Positions 17,295 through 27,198 of a stretch of 64,000 bases of DNA are shown here, in pieces (positions within the stretch are counted from its first letter, which is position 1; each line of letters begins with the position of its first letter). This stretch comes from Segetibacter koreensis DSM 18137 (lineage in GTDB: Bacteria > Bacteroidota > Bacteroidia > Chitinophagales > Chitinophagaceae), in the NCBI RefSeq assembly GCF_000374045.1, contig NZ_KB893381.1, positions 194,467 to 258,466 on the forward strand. The letters are read 5' to 3'. The position numbers and the translations under genes were made by a program. Under the pieces are notes generated by a model that had not been told where the DNA came from, did no database searches, and saw only the letters and a list, made by a program, of their open reading frames with translations.

Positions 17295-20105
17295 GTGAAA
17301 AAAGCTTCTGCTATTTTATTCTTTTCCTTTTTTTGTTCTACAATCGTTTTGGCACAACGTGCTAGCGTTAAAGGAAGTATTGCCGATACCTTAAACAAAC
17401 AAAATCTATCAAATACTGTCATTTCTCTACTTAAAGAAAAAGACTCTGTACTGGTAAAATTTACACGAAGTGATAAAAGCGGCAATTTTGAGATGAAGAA
17501 TTTGCCTGCGGGCAATTTTTTTTTAATGATATCTTATCCTGCTTACGCTGATTATATTTACCCGCTAACCTTGCAAGCAGATACTGCAGCAGATATTAGC
17601 ATTGTAAAAATGACTTTAAAATCAAAACTGCTGGAAGAAGTTTTGGTGAAACAAAAAGTGGCAGCAGTAAGGATGAAAGGCGATACGCTGGAATATAACG
17701 CCGATAGTTTTAAAGTACATGCAGGTGCAAGTGTAGAAGAGATGCTGCGAAAAATGCCGGGGCTACAGGTAGATAAAGACGGAAAGATAACCGCCCAGGG
17801 AGAAAAGGTCGAAAAGGTACTGGTAGACGGTGAAGAATTTTTTGGTGATGACCCGACAATGGCAACAAAAAACCTGCAGGCAGATGCGATAGAAAAGGTA
17901 CAGGTTTTTGATAAAAAGAGCGACCAGGCGGCCTTTACAGGAATAGATGATGGAACAAAAAAGAAGACATTAAACCTTACCCTTAAAGAAGACAAAAAGA
18001 AAGGATATTTTGGAAAAGTAGAATTAGCATCTGACTTTAAAAACAGGTGGAATAATAATGTAATGGCTAACAGCTTTAAGGCGAAGAGAAAATTATCGGT
18101 TTATGGCATTATGAGCAGTACAGGCAAAACTGGTTTGAGCTGGGAAGAGAACAGCAAATACGGCGAAAACAACAACATGGAATATGATGAGGATGGGGGT
18201 TTCTTTTTTAGTTTTAATAATGAAGATGACCTCAATAACAGTTCTTACTACGGCCAGGGATTACCCACAAGCTGGAGTGGGGGAATGCAGTATTCACGAA
18301 AATTTGATAATGATAAGCAGAATTTTAACGGCAGTTACAGGTATAATAAATTAAATACTATTGGCGGTGGCAACACCGTTTCACAATCTATATTACCCGG
18401 CAATGTATTTTACAACAAAGAAAGCCGCACTGCATATAGCACTAAGCAAAGACACTCATTAAACGGAACTTATGACTACCAGGTAGACAGTTTTACATCT
18501 ATAAAAATTAAGGCCAATGGCTATGCGGGTAACCAAAACAGCTTTACCAGTTATAGCAGTCAGTCACTAGATAATTTTGGCAATAAAATAGAAAGCAACC
18601 GTAACACTTCTGCGATTGGAGACAACAGCAGCTTAAACACCAATTTTCTTCTTCGACACCGTTTTCAAAAGCCTGGAAGAACGGTTTCTCTTGCTTTTGA
18701 CCAGCAGAGTAAAGCTACAAATACAACAGGTTTTTTATATTCTGTCAATAATTTTTATGATAAAGTTGAACTTAAAAATATTGATACTGTTGATCAAAAG
18801 AAAGTAAATTATATTATAAATTCTGGATATTATACCCGACTTGCTTATACAGAACCTGTCGTAAAAAATGTATTTGTTGAGGTTAGCTATGGGGTAAGGG
18901 TCAGCAACAGCGAATCTAAAAAACTGTCTTATGACAGAAATGGATCAGGCAAGTATGAAAATTTAAACGACAGTTTCAGCAATAATTATAAATATTATGT
19001 TCTTACGAACAGTGGTGGCATGGTTTGGAGGTACAACGGCAAAAAAACAACTGCTTCGGCCGGGGGAGATATAGCTCTGGCAGACTTTAAACAAACAGAT
19101 GTTCTGCACCAATCAGAAAACAGGTACAATTACACCAACTTTTTTCCAAAGGCTAATTTTATGTATAAGTTCAATGCGACGAGCCGTTTTAATATTAATT
19201 ACAATGGCAGCACAAGACAACCGTCAATTGAGCAGGTACAACCTGTCAGGGACAATACAAATCCATTGAATGTAGCAATCGGTAACCCGAACTTAAAGCA
19301 GGAATTTAATCACCGGTTCAATTTTAACCTTAACTCGTATAAAGTTTTAAAGCAACGTGGCTTTTACATTTACGGGTCGTTTAATACAACTTCTAATTCG
19401 ATAAGTACAAATGAAACAACTATTACAAGCGGAGACTCTGCAGGTATCAGAACATACCAATATGTAAACCTTAATGGAAACTATAACGGTTACTCAGGTG
19501 GAGGGTACAACTTTAAAATACAAAAAATTGATCTTTCTTTCAATTTTGGTTTTAACATCAACATTAGCAGGTATAACAATATCGTAAGCACACTAAATAA
19601 CAATGCTCTTACCAGTATTAAAAACAGGACAAATAACAACAGCTACGGCTTCAACTTCGGAACCTATAAAAATAAAGAAAAGAAATATGACATAAACTAT
19701 TATGGCAACATCAACTACAACAGTTCCACTTCAACCGTCAATCCCAATATAAAAACAAATTATTTTACCCAGAGCCATAACTTGTATTTGAATGTAACGC
19801 TACCTTATAAATTTGAAATAAATTCAAATGTAGAGGCAAATTTCAGGCAAAAAACTAACCTGTTTACAGGAAATAATAACGTTATACTTTGGAATGCTTA
19901 CTTAGGAAGGAAAATGTTTAAAAACGATAAAGGGATGATAAGTATGCGTGTAAATGACATTCTCGATAAAAACCGTGGATATCAAAGATACCTTAACTCC
20001 AATATTTTACGGGAAGACACTTATGAAACTTTGCGCCGTTACTTCCAGTTAACCTTTACCTGGAACTTTTCTAAAAATCCCGGAGGCGCCTCGCCAATGC
20101 CATAG
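17295..20105 (+). CDS. TonB-dependent-receptor-like outer membrane beta-barrel protein
   Basis: 936 residues from a GTG start. A signal peptide (MKKASAILFFSFFCSTIVLAQ) precedes a carboxypeptidase-regulatory-like domain (VKGSIADTLNKQNLSNTVIS). A plug-like region follows (GASVEEMLRKMPGLQVDKDG and EKVLVDGEEFFGDDPTMATKNL), then a large barrel rich in Asn, Tyr and Ser (about residues 250-936). The MPGLQV...VDGEEFFGDDP signature is that of the Bacteroidota outer membrane beta-barrel family often found before a GLPGLI gene, as here with 9 bp spacing. No SusD partner is present. The transport substrate is unknown. Confidence 0.88.
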   Translation: MKKASAILFFSFFCSTIVLAQRASVKGSIADTLNKQNLSNTVISLLKEKDSVLVKFTRSDKSGNFEMKNLPAGNFFLMISYPAYADYIYPLTLQADTAADISIVKMTLKSKLLEEVLVKQKVAAVRMKGDTLEYNADSFKVHAGASVEEMLRKMPGLQVDKDGKITAQGEKVEKVLVDGEEFFGDDPTMATKNLQADAIEKVQVFDKKSDQAAFTGIDDGTKKKTLNLTLKEDKKKGYFGKVELASDFKNRWNNNVMANSFKAKRKLSVYGIMSSTGKTGLSWEENSKYGENNNMEYDEDGGFFFSFNNEDDLNNSSYYGQGLPTSWSGGMQYSRKFDNDKQNFNGSYRYNKLNTIGGGNTVSQSILPGNVFYNKESRTAYSTKQRHSLNGTYDYQVDSFTSIKIKANGYAGNQNSFTSYSSQSLDNFGNKIESNRNTSAIGDNSSLNTNFLLRHRFQKPGRTVSLAFDQQSKATNTTGFLYSVNNFYDKVELKNIDTVDQKKVNYIINSGYYTRLAYTEPVVKNVFVEVSYGVRVSNSESKKLSYDRNGSGKYENLNDSFSNNYKYYVLTNSGGMVWRYNGKKTTASAGGDIALADFKQTDVLHQSENRYNYTNFFPKANFMYKFNATSRFNINYNGSTRQPSIEQVQPVRDNTNPLNVAIGNPNLKQEFNHRFNFNLNSYKVLKQRGFYIYGSFNTTSNSISTNETTITSGDSAGIRTYQYVNLNGNYNGYSGGGYNFKIQKIDLSFNFGFNINISRYNNIVSTLNNNALTSIKNRTNNNSYGFNFGTYKNKEKKYDINYYGNINYNSSTSTVNPNIKTNYFTQSHNLYLNVTLPYKFEINSNVEANFRQKTNLFTGNNNVILWNAYLGRKMFKNDKGMISMRVNDILDKNRGYQRYLNSNILREDTYETLRRYFQLTFTWNFSKNPGGASPMP

Positions 20106-20114
20106 AAATTTATT

Positions 20115-20861
20115 ATGAAACAACTTATAATTACATTACTGTTTACTGTTATGCTTTTAAAAGTAACAGCGCAAACACCCTTTATTGTAAAAGGTAAAAT
20201 AGAGTTCGAAAAAAAAGTAAATCTTTATAAACAATTGGATAACGAAGAAGATGAGAGTTGGCGAAATATGATGAAGAAAATGCTGCCCGCCTCAAAAACC
20301 TCTTATTTTGATTTATATTTCAATGGCAATAAAACCGTCTATACACCTGGCCGTGAAGTAGTTTCCGCACAAAAAGTGCCTGAGTGGTTTGATGGGCCTG
20401 CTACAGATAATATTGTTTTTACAGACCTGGAACAGCAAAATGCAATCAGCCAGAAAACCGTGTTTGATGATATATACAATATACAAGATAGCGTTAGAAA
20501 AATGAGTTGGAAAATAACTGCAGATACAAGAACAATCGCAGGTTTTGAATGTAGAAAAGCAACAGCTATCATTATGGATTCTGTTTTTGTTGTTGCCTTT
20601 TTTACAGATCAGATTGTCACTTCAGGCGGACCTGAGTCTTTTTCAGGCTTGCCCGGAATGATTCTGGGAATTGCTGTTCCAAGATTAAATACCACATGGT
20701 TTGCAACTAAGGTCGAACTGGTAGATGTAAAAGAGACTACATTGCTTGCTCCCAAAAAGGGCAAAAAAACCAATATCAGTAATTTGAAAATACAATTAAA
20801 TTCTGCTATGAAAAACTGGGGTAAATGGCGTGATAAAAATATTTGGCAAATAATGATTTAA
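20115..20861 (+). CDS. GLPGLI family protein
   Basis: 248 residues with a signal peptide (MKQLIITLLFTVMLLKVTAQ). The family's signature appears as SFSGLPGMILGIAVP, following a conserved Cys region (TIAGFECRKATAIIM). GLPGLI proteins are Bacteroidota-specific secreted or periplasmic proteins of unknown function. They regularly sit next to TonB-type barrels, here 9 bp after one, so the two are surely one operon and may form a complex. Confidence 0.9.
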   Translation: MKQLIITLLFTVMLLKVTAQTPFIVKGKIEFEKKVNLYKQLDNEEDESWRNMMKKMLPASKTSYFDLYFNGNKTVYTPGREVVSAQKVPEWFDGPATDNIVFTDLEQQNAISQKTVFDDIYNIQDSVRKMSWKITADTRTIAGFECRKATAIIMDSVFVVAFFTDQIVTSGGPESFSGLPGMILGIAVPRLNTTWFATKVELVDVKETTLLAPKKGKKTNISNLKIQLNSAMKNWGKWRDKNIWQIMI

Positions 20862-20892
20862 GGAAAGTTTTTTTGCCTTTTTGATTTTGGTG

Positions 20893-21279
20893 CTAATTCT
20901 GTGCGTGTAAAGCAATTCTATTTCCTTCTGTATCTGCAAAGAAGGCCATATAGCCAATTTCCGGACTTACTTGTGTCTTTGGCACCAACACTTTTCCATT
21001 TGCTTTCTCAACTCTGTCTATGACTGTCTGAATGTTTGGATTTGCATTCAGGTAGATGATACACCCTTCCATCGAAGGCTTGTGATTATTACTTCGCACC
21101 AATGCTCCCGAAACCTTTCCGTTTCCCATATCGGCAGGAAATCCAACCATCTTCATGCCCATCATGTCAGGGAACCTTTCCATTTTAACATCAAAAATAG
21201 TTTCGTAAAATTGGGTAGCTCTTTCAATATCCACAGCAGGAATTTCGAACCAATTAAGAGAATTTGAATTTTTGTCCAT
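20893..21279 (-). CDS. VOC (glyoxalase/bleomycin-resistance fold) family protein
   Basis: 128 residues forming one vicinal-oxygen-chelate domain. The N-terminal half has LNWFEIPAVDIERATQFYETIFD and the C-terminal half YMAFFADTEGNRIALH, with the usual metal-ligand-type Glu near the end. It is cytoplasmic with no signal peptide. The family includes dioxygenases, lyases and resistance proteins, and the substrate cannot be inferred here. It lies convergent with the GLPGLI gene and downstream of rplL on the same strand, but the rplL terminator separates them. Confidence 0.85.
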   Translation of the reverse strand: MDKNSNSLNWFEIPAVDIERATQFYETIFDVKMERFPDMMGMKMVGFPADMGNGKVSGALVRSNNHKPSMEGCIIYLNANPNIQTVIDRVEKANGKVLVPKTQVSPEIGYMAFFADTEGNRIALHAQN

Positions 21280-21605
21280 AACGTGTCGATTTATAAATGT
21301 TAGATATAAATTGAGAAATAACGATATGAGAAAAGGTGTTTAAATCGGGACAGGTTAGAGCGTTTCTGTAGAAGAAATGGGAATTTCGATAGATTATACT
21401 AACCAAGCGTTGCCAAGTCTAAAATATAGCATGTTTTAAAGAAGTGCAAGTTTCCTGACAATAATTTGGCGAATAAGATTCTTTTTCATTAAAAGTACTT
21501 TTAAAGATCTACTCAAAAACGGGGATGAAAAAGAAAGTACGTGCATAAAACAAAAAACCGGCAAAATTTTGCCGGCTTTTTGTTAATTCAGAAAGTATGA
21601 AATAA
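21280..21605. other. Gene-free stretch between the VOC and rplL genes
   Basis: 326 bp with no reading frame I would support. It contains the rplL terminator (21552-21585) and presumably the promoter of the VOC gene. Confidence 0.5.
21552..21585 (-). terminator. Terminator of the rplKAJL operon
   Basis: A perfect stem (AAAAAACCGGCAAAA/TTTTGCCGGCTTTTT) with T-runs, about 20 bp after the rplL stop. It ends the ribosomal transcript before any rpoB gene. Confidence 0.88.
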
Positions 21606-21989
21606 TTATTTTACTTCTACATCAGCTCCAGCTTCTTTTAGTTTAGCTGCAATTTCTTCAGCTTCTGCTTTAGCTACACCTTCTTTAATTGGTTTTGGAG
21701 CGCCATCCACTAAGTCTTTAGCTTCTTTCAAACCTAAGCCAGTTAATTCTTTTACGATTTTAACTACTTGTAGTTTAGCTGCACCACCGCTTTTCAAAAT
21801 TACATCGAAAGCAGTTTTTTCTTCAGCAGCAGGTGCACCAGCACCAGCACCAGCAGCAGGACCAGCTACAGCTACAGCAGCAGCAGCAGGTTCGATACCA
21901 TAAGTATCTTTCAAAATTTTAGCTAATTCATTAACTTCTTTTACTGTTAAGTTAACCAGTTGTTCTGCGAACGCATTTAAGTCTGCCAT
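21606..21989 (-). CDS. rplL: 50S ribosomal protein L7/L12
   Basis: 127 residues. It has the N-terminal dimerisation helix region ([26 protein letters not shown]), the Ala/Gly/Pro-rich hinge at about 35-55 and the conserved C-terminal domain ([32 protein letters not shown]). It forms the ribosomal stalk that recruits translation factors through L10. It is the last gene of the operon, 104 bp after rplJ. Normal length, no anomalies. Confidence 0.98.
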   Translation of the reverse strand: MADLNAFAEQLVNLTVKEVNELAKILKDTYGIEPAAAAVAVAGPAAGAGAGAPAAEEKTAFDVILKSGGAAKLQVVKIVKELTGLGLKEAKDLVDGAPKPIKEGVAKAEAEEIAAKLKEAGADVEVK

Positions 21990-22093
21990 TGTTTCAAATT
22001 TTTTCCGCCTTCATTGCCTGTGCTCCGGCGGGTATATTAAAAAAATTTGTGTATTTCAACCTTCAGGCTTGGTTGAATAAGTTTGATATTTAA

Positions 22094-22630
22094 TTACGCT
22101 TCTTGTGGTTGTCTGTCTTCCAAAGCCTTGATCAGGCTTGCTAATTTACCACCAGCATTTAGGCCGCTGATAACATTTTTAGCAGGAGATTGCAACAATC
22201 CAATAATTTCCCCGATAAGATCTTGTTTGCTTTTTAGTGTTTTTAAAGCCTCGAGTTGATCGTCTCCCACAAATACATCAGTATCAATGAACGCCGCTTT
22301 TAAAACCGGTTTGTCTCCCTTACTATCTGTACGGAAACTACTGATGATCATTGCAGGCTCTTTAGCATTCTCGCTAAACAGTAGTGCTGTAACACCATTC
22401 AGGCTATCAAAAACGCCTGAGTATTTTGCAGAATCAATATTTTCAAGAGCTTTTTTAATTAAAGTGTTCTTAGCCACTTTCATTTCTACATTCTTGTCAA
22501 AACATATTTTGCGCAGTTTATTTACCTGTGCTACAGATAATGCTTCTGTATTTGTAACGTAGAAGTTATTATATTGATTGAATTTCTCTTTGAGAACTTC
22601 AATTGCTTCGTTTTTTTGTTCTTTGGTCAT
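22094..22630 (-). CDS. rplJ: 50S ribosomal protein L10
   Basis: 178 residues. The N-terminal rRNA-binding part has MTKEQKNEAIEVLKEKFNQY, followed by the conserved KNTLIKKALE; the C-terminal helix binds L7/L12 dimers. It sits between rplA and rplL in the usual order. The 77-bp gap upstream and the 104-bp gap downstream are where autogenous control of L10 and L12 would be expected, but no structure was resolved here. Confidence 0.97.
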   Translation of the reverse strand: MTKEQKNEAIEVLKEKFNQYNNFYVTNTEALSVAQVNKLRKICFDKNVEMKVAKNTLIKKALENIDSAKYSGVFDSLNGVTALLFSENAKEPAMIISSFRTDSKGDKPVLKAAFIDTDVFVGDDQLEALKTLKSKQDLIGEIIGLLQSPAKNVISGLNAGGKLASLIKALEDRQPQEA

Positions 22631-22707
22631 AACGCTTATTTTTTCGACGATAAGTAACTGCCCAACCCCAAAGGTTTTTGTTTACCACTTTTCTATCGGC
22701 GCAAGGT

Positions 22708-23397
22708 TTAGATGAATGATTTAGTGTCGACTGTAATACCTGGGCTCATCGTGCTGGCTATACTTACACCTTTAAGGTATGTACCTTTAGCAGCGGATGG
22801 CTTAAGTTTCATAATTGCATTGATGAATTCAGTGCTGTTAGCAGCAATTTTTTCAGGAGGAAATGAAACCCTTCCTACAGATGCGTGTATGATACCCGCT
22901 TTGTCAACTTTAAAAGCGATTTTACCGCCCTTTACTTCATTAACTGCTGCGGCAACATCGTTTGTTACAGTACCGGTTTTAGGGTTTGGCATCAGGTTAC
23001 GCGGACCTAATATTTTACCTAATCTACCAATTCTTGGCATCACAGATGGTGTCGCAACTATTACGTCAACATCAGTCCATCCACCTTCAATTTTAGTAAT
23101 AAATTCATCCAATCCAACATAGTCAGCACCGGCATTTCTTGCATCGTTCTCTTTATCGGGAGTGCAAAGTACAAGTACTCTTTTGGTTTTACCGGTTCCA
23201 TGAGGAAGCGTTACTGTACCACGAACCTGTTGGTCAGCTTTTTTAGGATCAACGCCCAAACGAACGTGAACATCTACGGAGCTGTCAAATTTTGTAAGGT
23301 TAACTTCTTTTACCAAAGCAGAAGCTTCAGGAAGTGAGTATATTTTATTTTTATCGATTTTAGCTTCTACAGCTTTTCTTTTTTTAGTGAGTCCCAT
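22708..23397 (-). CDS. rplA: 50S ribosomal protein L1
   Basis: 229 residues, full length. Conserved blocks include [59 protein letters not shown] and [20 protein letters not shown]1 binds 23S rRNA at the E-site stalk and in many bacteria represses the rplK-rplA mRNA. It starts 27 bp after rplK. Confidence 0.98.
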   Translation of the reverse strand: MGLTKKRKAVEAKIDKNKIYSLPEASALVKEVNLTKFDSSVDVHVRLGVDPKKADQQVRGTVTLPHGTGKTKRVLVLCTPDKENDARNAGADYVGLDEFITKIEGGWTDVDVIVATPSVMPRIGRLGKILGPRNLMPNPKTGTVTNDVAAAVNEVKGGKIAFKVDKAGIIHASVGRVSFPPEKIAANSTEFINAIMKLKPSAAKGTYLKGVSIASTMSPGITVDTKSFI

Positions 23398-23424
23398 TGT
23401 TAATCAGTTTAGAAATTGATCAAT

Positions 23425-23868
23425 TTATTTGTCCCATGGTGCCTGACCTTCTACAGTTAAGCCCATGCTGCGAGCCGTACCAGCAACCATTTTCATTGCG
23501 CTTTCTTCAGTAAAGCAGTTAAGGTCGCTCATTTTGTCTTTAGCAATAGCTTCTACCTGTGACCAGTTTACTTTTCCAACTTTGTTGCGGTTAGGCTCTT
23601 TGGAACCACTTGTAATTTTTGCTGCTTCCAGCAACTGTACTGCTGCAGGAGGAGTTTTGATAACAAATTCGAAAGACTTGTCGGTATATACAGTAATTAA
23701 TACGGGAAGTACTTTTCCCATTTTATCCTGGGTTCTTGCATTAAATTGTTTGCAGAACTCCATAATGTTCAAACCTTTTGAACCTAATGCCGGTCCAATA
23801 GGAGGTGCAGGGTTGGCTGAACCGCCTTTAACCTGCAACTTTACGTAGCCGGAAATTTCTTTTGCCAT
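23425..23868 (-). CDS. rplK: 50S ribosomal protein L11
   Basis: 147 residues with [38 protein letters not shown] and the C-terminal rRNA-binding domain ending [13 protein letters not shown]. It is part of the GTPase-associated centre. It is the first gene of the rplK-rplA-rplJ-rplL transcript; no secE/nusG lies upstream, where a divergent dnaB is found instead. Confidence 0.98.
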   Translation of the reverse strand: MAKEISGYVKLQVKGGSANPAPPIGPALGSKGLNIMEFCKQFNARTQDKMGKVLPVLITVYTDKSFEFVIKTPPAAVQLLEAAKITSGSKEPNRNKVGKVNWSQVEAIAKDKMSDLNCFTEESAMKMVAGTARSMGLTVEGQAPWDK

Positions 23869-23917
23869 GATGTAAATTTTTGGTGTTAACGTTCCACCTG
23901 ATAATTTTCAGAACGGA

Positions 23918-23970
23918 ACTCCCAAATCAATCAATTCTTCTGAAAGAACTTTTTTGGGAGTGCAAAGGTA
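23918..23970 (-). promoter_or_regulatory. Promoter -7 element and 5' leader hairpin of the rplK operon
   Basis: On the minus strand a perfect Bacteroidota -7 box, TACCTTTG (23963-23970), lies about 95 bp upstream of rplK. No clear -33 TTG is visible. The predicted transcript would begin near 23957, where ACTCCCAAA can pair with TTTGGGAGT at 23918-23926. That places a 9-bp stem close to the mRNA 5' end. The hairpin could stabilise the mRNA or serve in L1 control; both roles are inference. Confidence 0.5.
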
Positions 23971-24311
23971 AGAAAAAGGTTTATATGATATTATAAAATT
24001 TAATAAATAATTTTTAATAGTGGTTTTATTAGCCAGATAAGAAATTGGCAGGCACAAGTATATTTCAATTTATGCTCACTACACATATACAAAAAGGTAT
24101 TTGTAATTGATATTATTAAAGCATCTGAGCCAATTTATATCATCTCAAAATCGAGGAGATGTTGTAGAGAATGAGTATCTGTTTTCAATCTATTTTTTCA
24201 TGATAAACTTTTTATTTTTTTCTAAAAAATTCTTCTATTCCAATAGGTTTTAATTGCCATCATTGCAATTTTTTTTAGAGAATTCTTTGTACACACATTG
24301 TGTGAATATTG

Positions 24312-24344
24312 TTTGTAAAACAAGCGGAAAACTTTTGTAATTTG
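24312..24344 (+). promoter_or_regulatory. Candidate promoter upstream of dnaB
   Basis: TTTG at 24312-24315 and TAATTTG at 24338-24344 are separated by 22 bp, close to the Bacteroidota promoter pattern. It would give a leader of about 230 nt before dnaB. The rest of the 711-bp rplK-dnaB gap (23869-24579) holds no gene I can support. Confidence 0.35.
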
Positions 24345-24579
24345 TGAATATGCCAGCTTTTATTGTTAATAAACCTTTGTTTTGGGGAAAAACAATGTTG
24401 AATAAAAAAGAACAATTATTCTTTAGGCAAAAGTTTTTTCTTCAGTTTTTAAGGTTCTATATTCGCCTCCCCCGAGTCGGATAACAATTTGGTAACATTA
24501 AAAAAAAGAGTGAATTGTGAAGGCGAAATGGAAGGGGAAGTAAGAAAAAATCACGTATAAAAAGACCACCTAAAAAATA

Positions 24580-26169
24580 ATGGATCTAACGAACTTGAAT
24601 AAGGACAGGAAGAACAGGCGGAAGTCTTCCATTGACCTTAGCACAATGGTGTACGGCAAAGTGCCTCCACAAGCCAAAGAACTTGAAGAAGCAGTTTTAG
24701 GTGCAATAATGCTTGAAAAAAGCGCATTTGATAATGTTGTAGAAATTTTAAAACCAGAATGTTTTTATGTAGAAGGACATCAGAAAATTTTTAAGTCTTT
24801 TCAATCACTTGCGCAGAAAAGCCTGCCAATAGATATCCTTACAGTAGTAGAAGAGTTAAAAACAACTGAGGAACTTGATGTTATAGGCGGTCCATATGCA
24901 ATAACGAAGTTGACCAATATGGTGGTGTCCACCGCCAATATTGAAGCGCATGCAAGAATTATATTACAAAAGTTTATCCAACGCGAACTCATACGTATAA
25001 GTGGTGAGATCATTGGTGACGCTTACGAGGACAGCACCGATGTGTTTGACCTGCTTGACGAAAGTGAGAGCAAAATGTTTAACATAACCAATAACTACCT
25101 TAAAAAGAATTTTGACGATATAGGTACTGTTTTGGTTAAGACCATTCAACGTATTGATGACCTGAGAAACAAACAGGAAGATATTTCAGGCGTTCCCACA
25201 GGTTTTCCAACGATGGACAAAGTCACTTACGGTTGGCAGCCCACTGACCTTATTATTCTCGCTGCTCGTCCCTCAGTAGGTAAAACAGCTTTTGCGCTAA
25301 ACCTTGCACGGAGCGCCGCATTACATCCAACAAAACCAACGGGTGTAGCATTTTTTAGTTTGGAAATGAGCGCAAGCCAGCTGGTGCAACGTATTCTTAG
25401 CGCCGAAAGTGGTATTATGCTGGAGAAAATCAGTCGGGGAAGGTTAGAAGACTATGAAATGCAGCAATTGTACAGTAAAGGGGTTACAAAGCTTAGCGAT
25501 GCACCAATTTTTATTGATGATACTGCTGCACTCAACATTTTTGAGTTTCGTGCAAAAGCCCGCAGGTTGGTAAACAAACATAATGTTGGTTTAATAATTA
25601 TAGACTACCTGCAGTTAATGAGCGGCAGCGGGGACCGTAATTCTAATCGTGAACAGGAAATTAGCCGTATTTCAAGAGATTTAAAAAGTCTTGCTAAAGA
25701 ACTGCAGGTGCCGATAATTGCCTTGAGCCAGTTAAGCCGTGCGGTAGAAACAAGGAAGGAAAGCAAGATGCCTCAACTGAGCGACCTTCGTGAATCAGGT
25801 GCAATTGAGCAGGATGCCGATATGGTGATGTTCCTGTACCGCCCTGAGTACTACGAAATTGTAACTAATGAAATGGGTGAAAGCAACCGTGGTGAAACGC
25901 ATGTAAGAATTGCAAAGCATCGTAACGGTAGTTTGGAAACTATTAAATTAAGAGCCTTATTGCACATTCAAAAGTTTGTTGAAGAAGAAGGTGACGATTT
26001 AGGACCGGGTCCTGCCCCTTCACCGGGGGGAAACTGGAAGCCGATACCTCCCGGCGGTGGACCCGGTGCTCCACCATCAGATGATGGAGCACGTCTGTTT
26101 ATACAAAAAGGAAGTAAAATGAATACAGGAGAGTTTGACGAAGGATTTGATGAAGCTGCTCCTTTTTAA
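24580..26169 (+). CDS. dnaB: Replicative DNA helicase DnaB
   Basis: 529 residues. The N-terminal primase-interacting domain (PPQAKELEEAVLGAIMLE) is followed by a linker and the RecA-like helicase with Walker A ARPSVGKTAFALN, Walker B LIIIDYLQLM and LSQLSRAVETR. The C-terminal 50 residues form a Pro/Gly-rich low-complexity tail (GPGPAPSPGGN...PPGGGPGAPP) before a short acidic end, an extension seen in other Bacteroidota DnaB proteins. No intein is present. It acts as the hexameric fork helicase. Confidence 0.97.
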   Translation: MDLTNLNKDRKNRRKSSIDLSTMVYGKVPPQAKELEEAVLGAIMLEKSAFDNVVEILKPECFYVEGHQKIFKSFQSLAQKSLPIDILTVVEELKTTEELDVIGGPYAITKLTNMVVSTANIEAHARIILQKFIQRELIRISGEIIGDAYEDSTDVFDLLDESESKMFNITNNYLKKNFDDIGTVLVKTIQRIDDLRNKQEDISGVPTGFPTMDKVTYGWQPTDLIILAARPSVGKTAFALNLARSAALHPTKPTGVAFFSLEMSASQLVQRILSAESGIMLEKISRGRLEDYEMQQLYSKGVTKLSDAPIFIDDTAALNIFEFRAKARRLVNKHNVGLIIIDYLQLMSGSGDRNSNREQEISRISRDLKSLAKELQVPIIALSQLSRAVETRKESKMPQLSDLRESGAIEQDADMVMFLYRPEYYEIVTNEMGESNRGETHVRIAKHRNGSLETIKLRALLHIQKFVEEEGDDLGPGPAPSPGGNWKPIPPGGGPGAPPSDDGARLFIQKGSKMNTGEFDEGFDEAAPF

Positions 26170-26218
26170 TTAAGTCTAATTTGTCATATTTCTAATTTGT
26201 CATATTCTAATATAAATA

Positions 26219-26265
26219 GATGTTCTAGCGGAATATTTGGGAATCGCCACTTTCGCTAGAACATC
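26219..26265 (+). terminator. 12-bp inverted repeat after dnaB, probable terminator
   Basis: GATGTTCTAGCG and CGCTAGAACATC pair perfectly across a 23-nt loop and are followed by TTTT. It lies 50 bp after the dnaB stop. Just before it, a 14-bp unit (CTAATTTGTCATAT) is repeated in tandem near 26176-26205. Confidence 0.55.
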
Positions 26266-26775
26266 TTTTAAAAAATCCACCAAAAGGTCTTAAACGTCCG
26301 TTGCCACCTGACGTTCCCACTCCTTTCGAAATTTCAGTTGTGGATGAAACAAAAAGGAACTTACACAATGAATTGACAGTTTTTAAAACTTGCGCAAACA
26401 ATCCTGCTACAACTTTTATTGAGACTAGAATAGGGGCGATGAACAATAAAGAATGCATTATCTTTCAGAATAGACACTCACATACCTTTTCAAACAATCC
26501 AGTTTGTTGCTGCCATTACTTAGAGTTGCTATTAAAAACTAGCAATAATCAAATATGTGGTAGTATAAGCGCGAAATCCTTTCTTACCAAAGACCTTATT
26601 TTCTAATTTCTGCTTACATATACTTAAATAAAAAAAATTAAACTGCAAACAACACTGTTTGAAAGGAAGCCTCGCCGGTTGGTCTATTGAAATGATTATC
26701 AGCTATTTTTCATCTAAAAAATATCACTAAACATACTGCGATTGTTTAATTAACATAACAAATATTGATAAATAG
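26266..26775. other. Gene-free stretch between dnaB and the cold-shock gene
   Basis: 510 bp with no recognisable gene. Short frames exist on both strands, but their translations show no family features. Confidence 0.4.
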
Positions 26776-26806
26776 TTTGCTGTTTTAAATAATAACGATA
26801 TCTTTA
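26776..26806 (+). promoter_or_regulatory. Promoter of the cold-shock gene
   Basis: TTTG (26776-26779), a 19-bp spacer and TATCTTTA (26799-26806) match the Bacteroidota consensus TTTG-N19-TAnnTTTG with one mismatch. Transcription would start close to the ATG, leaving a leader of only about 15 nt, unlike the long thermosensor leader of E. coli cspA. Confidence 0.5.
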
Positions 26807-26826
26807 ATTTATTAATTAAAATTATC

Positions 26827-27024
26827 ATGAAGGAAACAGGTACAGTTAAGTTTTTTAACACACTAAAGGGTTTTGGTTTTATTACAAGCACTAATGGAAA
26901 GGATTATTTTATTCATATTTCAGGGCTTAATGGTGTCTCATTAACTGATGGGGCAAAAGTTGAATTTGAAACCAGGCAAGGACAGAAAGGTTTAGAGGCT
27001 TTTAATGTCTCTTTACTTAACTAA
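26827..27024 (+). CDS. Cold-shock domain protein (CspA family)
   Basis: 65 residues, one OB-fold cold-shock domain with the RNA-binding motifs KGFGFI (RNP1) and DYFIHIS (RNP2), starting METGTVKFF-like (MKETGTVKFF). Such proteins bind single-stranded RNA or DNA and melt RNA structure. It is a single-gene unit bracketed by its own promoter and terminator. Confidence 0.95.
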   Translation: MKETGTVKFFNTLKGFGFITSTNGKDYFIHISGLNGVSLTDGAKVEFETRQGQKGLEAFNVSLLN

Positions 27025-27044
27025 ATATATATAAGTATATTAAC

Positions 27045-27079
27045 AAAAAAGCCACCTTCCATTAAGGTGGCTTTTTTGT
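27045..27079 (+). terminator. Terminator of the cold-shock gene
   Basis: A perfect stem, AAAAAAGCCACCTT/AAGGTGGCTTTTTT, with a short loop and T-run, 20 bp after the stop. Confidence 0.9.
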
Positions 27080-27198
27080 TTAAACCATTCATTGTTCTTC
27101 GTCTGTCACTCATCTAATTTCCTTTGACTCAGCGCCTATTCCCCGCTCTTATTTTTTCATTACAGCTTTCACCCAAAAATCTTGAAAACCTTTTCCAT

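Noticed and set aside
26173..26213. Tandem 14-bp unit as a possible CRISPR or satellite
   Set aside because: Only two copies without spacers. No CRISPR array or cas gene was seen anywhere in the window.
26301..26606. 101-residue frame between dnaB and the cold-shock gene
   Set aside because: No promoter, family or composition signal; it is probably chance in gene-free DNA.
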